Positions 13,882 to 14,660 of a DNA stretch of 14,660 nt are shown piece after piece. The translations under genes and the position numbers were made by a program. The first letter of the stretch is position 1, and each line of letters begins with the position of its first letter. The DNA comes from Microcaldota archaeon (GTDB lineage: Archaea > Micrarchaeota > Micrarchaeia > Anstonellales > Bilamarchaeaceae): positions 1 through 14,660 of the forward strand of contig JAHFGR010000011.1 in NCBI GenBank assembly GCA_023247345.1, read 5' to 3'. The notes beneath the pieces were generated by a model. That model did no database searches. It saw nothing but the letters and a program-made list of their open reading frames with translations, and was not told the origin of the DNA.

Positions 13882-14660
13882 AATTTGGCGGCGAAGCTGT
13901 CAACGGCATTAACGCCACCCTGCGACGATCGGACGATCGATCACTGAGGTCGACGCCGTCCCAGTCGCGCCCCAAAAGACCCAAATAAGCGCCATCTAAT
14001 CGCCAAAGATATCTTGCATCTGAACTTTCTTTTACTTTTCTACCATGAGGAATACCTGTTTCTGTATATTGCATATACAAACCATCTTTCTTCGGGAAAT
14101 AAACAATTTGATGGACGTTCTGTCCTTTTAGTTCGTATCTGTTCTTTCCTAGATTTATTAACTCAAAATCAGGATGCTCAACTACTAATGCACAGTTTGT
14201 TTTTCCTCTGAATTGCTCTGGAATAGTAAAAGAAATAGAATACCTTACACTATTATCGTCTTCCCAGCTAGAGACAATTTTTTTACCAAATGGTTTATCT
14301 GGTGCTTCGTAAACAATTAATGTTCCTGCCCATACTGGATAATTTTGTTCCAAGTATTTTTCATCTTTAGTTTCTGTTAGGATCCTATCATGAACATCAT
14401 TAGGCACTATTAGTTTTCCCTCTCTTTTAGCTAGTGCTACTGCTTGGAAGAAATTTAAATCTCCGTGAAACTCAATTACTTGTAACGCTTGCTCAGGCGT
14501 CATGCTTCTTAGCATTTGTCTTGCTCTTCTTGCTTGTTCAACGTATGTTTGATCTGTAACATCTGCTTGTCTTACTACTTGTGGATCTTCTTTTTGTATC
14601 TGCCAAATCTACTATCTGCTACTGTGGCTGTTGGTATTGTCGATCTTTGAGGCTCCCTTC
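13871..14660 (-). CDS. Probable DGR target (variable) protein; 5' partial, with one apparent frameshift
   Basis: From ATG 14515 the frame gives 214 residues, but coding clearly continues upstream in frame to 14608 (...A-D-V-T-D-Q-T-Y-V-E-Q-A-R-R-A-R-Q) with no start codon before a TAG at 14609-14611. One extra base in the A5 run (14591-14595) would join it to another open frame reaching the window edge (...A-T-V-A-D-S-R-F-G-R-Y-K-K), so a single-base loss, real or an assembly error, is likely. Counting from 14515, residues 8-165 are an AT-rich, conserved-looking part (A-L-A-K-R-E-G-K-L-I-V-P-N-D-V-H; G-T-L-I-V-Y-E-A-P). Residues 168-173 (A-R-Y-L-W-R) lead into a GC-rich tail rich in Asp, Arg and Ser (182-201), like a C-type-lectin variable region. 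No reverse transcriptase is adjacent. The fold assignment is inference. Confidence 0.55.
13882..13985 (-). other. Putative DGR variable region
   Basis: The 3' end of the gene changes composition abruptly: by hand count 65 of 110 bases are G/C at 13871-13980, against 22 of 60 at 14081-14140. In the 20 codons at 13913-13972 only 8 of 60 coding-strand bases are A, and 12 codons end in C or T (GAC, GAC, GGC, GTC, GAC, CTC, AGT, GAT, TCC, GAT, CGT, CGC). This is what copies of a template rich in AAY codons give after A-directed mutagenesis. I found no matching template repeat elsewhere in the window. Confidence 0.42.

Noticed and set aside
1..14660. CRISPR arrays, insertion sequences, rRNA genes, reverse transcriptase
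   Set aside because: No regularly spaced repeats, no transposase or reverse-transcriptase motifs in any long frame, and no rRNA-like sequence were seen.

Overview
The window looks like a piece of a small, AT-rich archaeal chromosome, most likely a DPANN-type lineage; the phylum cannot be fixed from the sequence alone. The case for Archaea is as follows. A myo-inositol-1-phosphate synthase is paired with a CDP-alcohol phosphotransferase, the pair that makes the inositol headgroup of archaeal ether lipids. TATA boxes sit about 27 nt upstream of start codons, with either no leader or an 11-12 nt leader. One Shine-Dalgarno has the archaeal form GTGATC. Most other genes belong to no family I recognise, and they are large, helical and in part internally repeated, as is common in DPANN genomes.

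Layout. 1-223 (+): C-terminal end of an unknown protein. 267-1220 (-): a leaderless gene for a protein with a duplicated basic beta-rich domain. 1221-1622: the only gene-free stretch over 300 nt, with a perfect hairpin, possible small-RNA signals and possible decayed coding. 6673 down to 1623 (-): three unknown genes, an 1183-aa protein with three tandem helical repeats, a 354-aa protein starting 1 nt after it, and a 125-aa coiled-coil protein that also has its own leaderless promoter. 6833-8549 (+): the inositol-phosphate synthase / archaetidylinositol-phosphate synthase operon. 8605-9867 (+): unknown leaderless gene, convergent with and overlapping a two-gene unit, 10829 down to 9847 (-). 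10882-12273 (+): a 463-aa protein with an EEIQSD motif recalling phage polyvalent proteins, driven by the same palindromic TATA box as the minus-strand unit. 13733 down to 12276 (-): M17 leucyl aminopeptidase. 14660 down to 13871 (-): the 3' part of a gene whose tail looks like the variable region of a diversity-generating retroelement (DGR) target.

How the parts work together. The lipid pair is a clear two-step pathway: glucose 6-phosphate to inositol 1-phosphate, then condensation with CDP-archaeol. The aminopeptidase is housekeeping peptide turnover. The unknown genes cannot be tied to a process, but they share a control style (leaderless promoters). The most exciting element is the right-hand gene. 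Its last ~110 nt switch from about 37% to about 59% GC, are depleted in A on the coding strand and rich in NNY codons, and end in a hairpin with a GRNA-type tetraloop at the stop codon. These are hallmarks of an adenine-mutagenised DGR cassette. No reverse transcriptase or template repeat is in the window, so it would have to act from beyond position 14660 or elsewhere in the genome.
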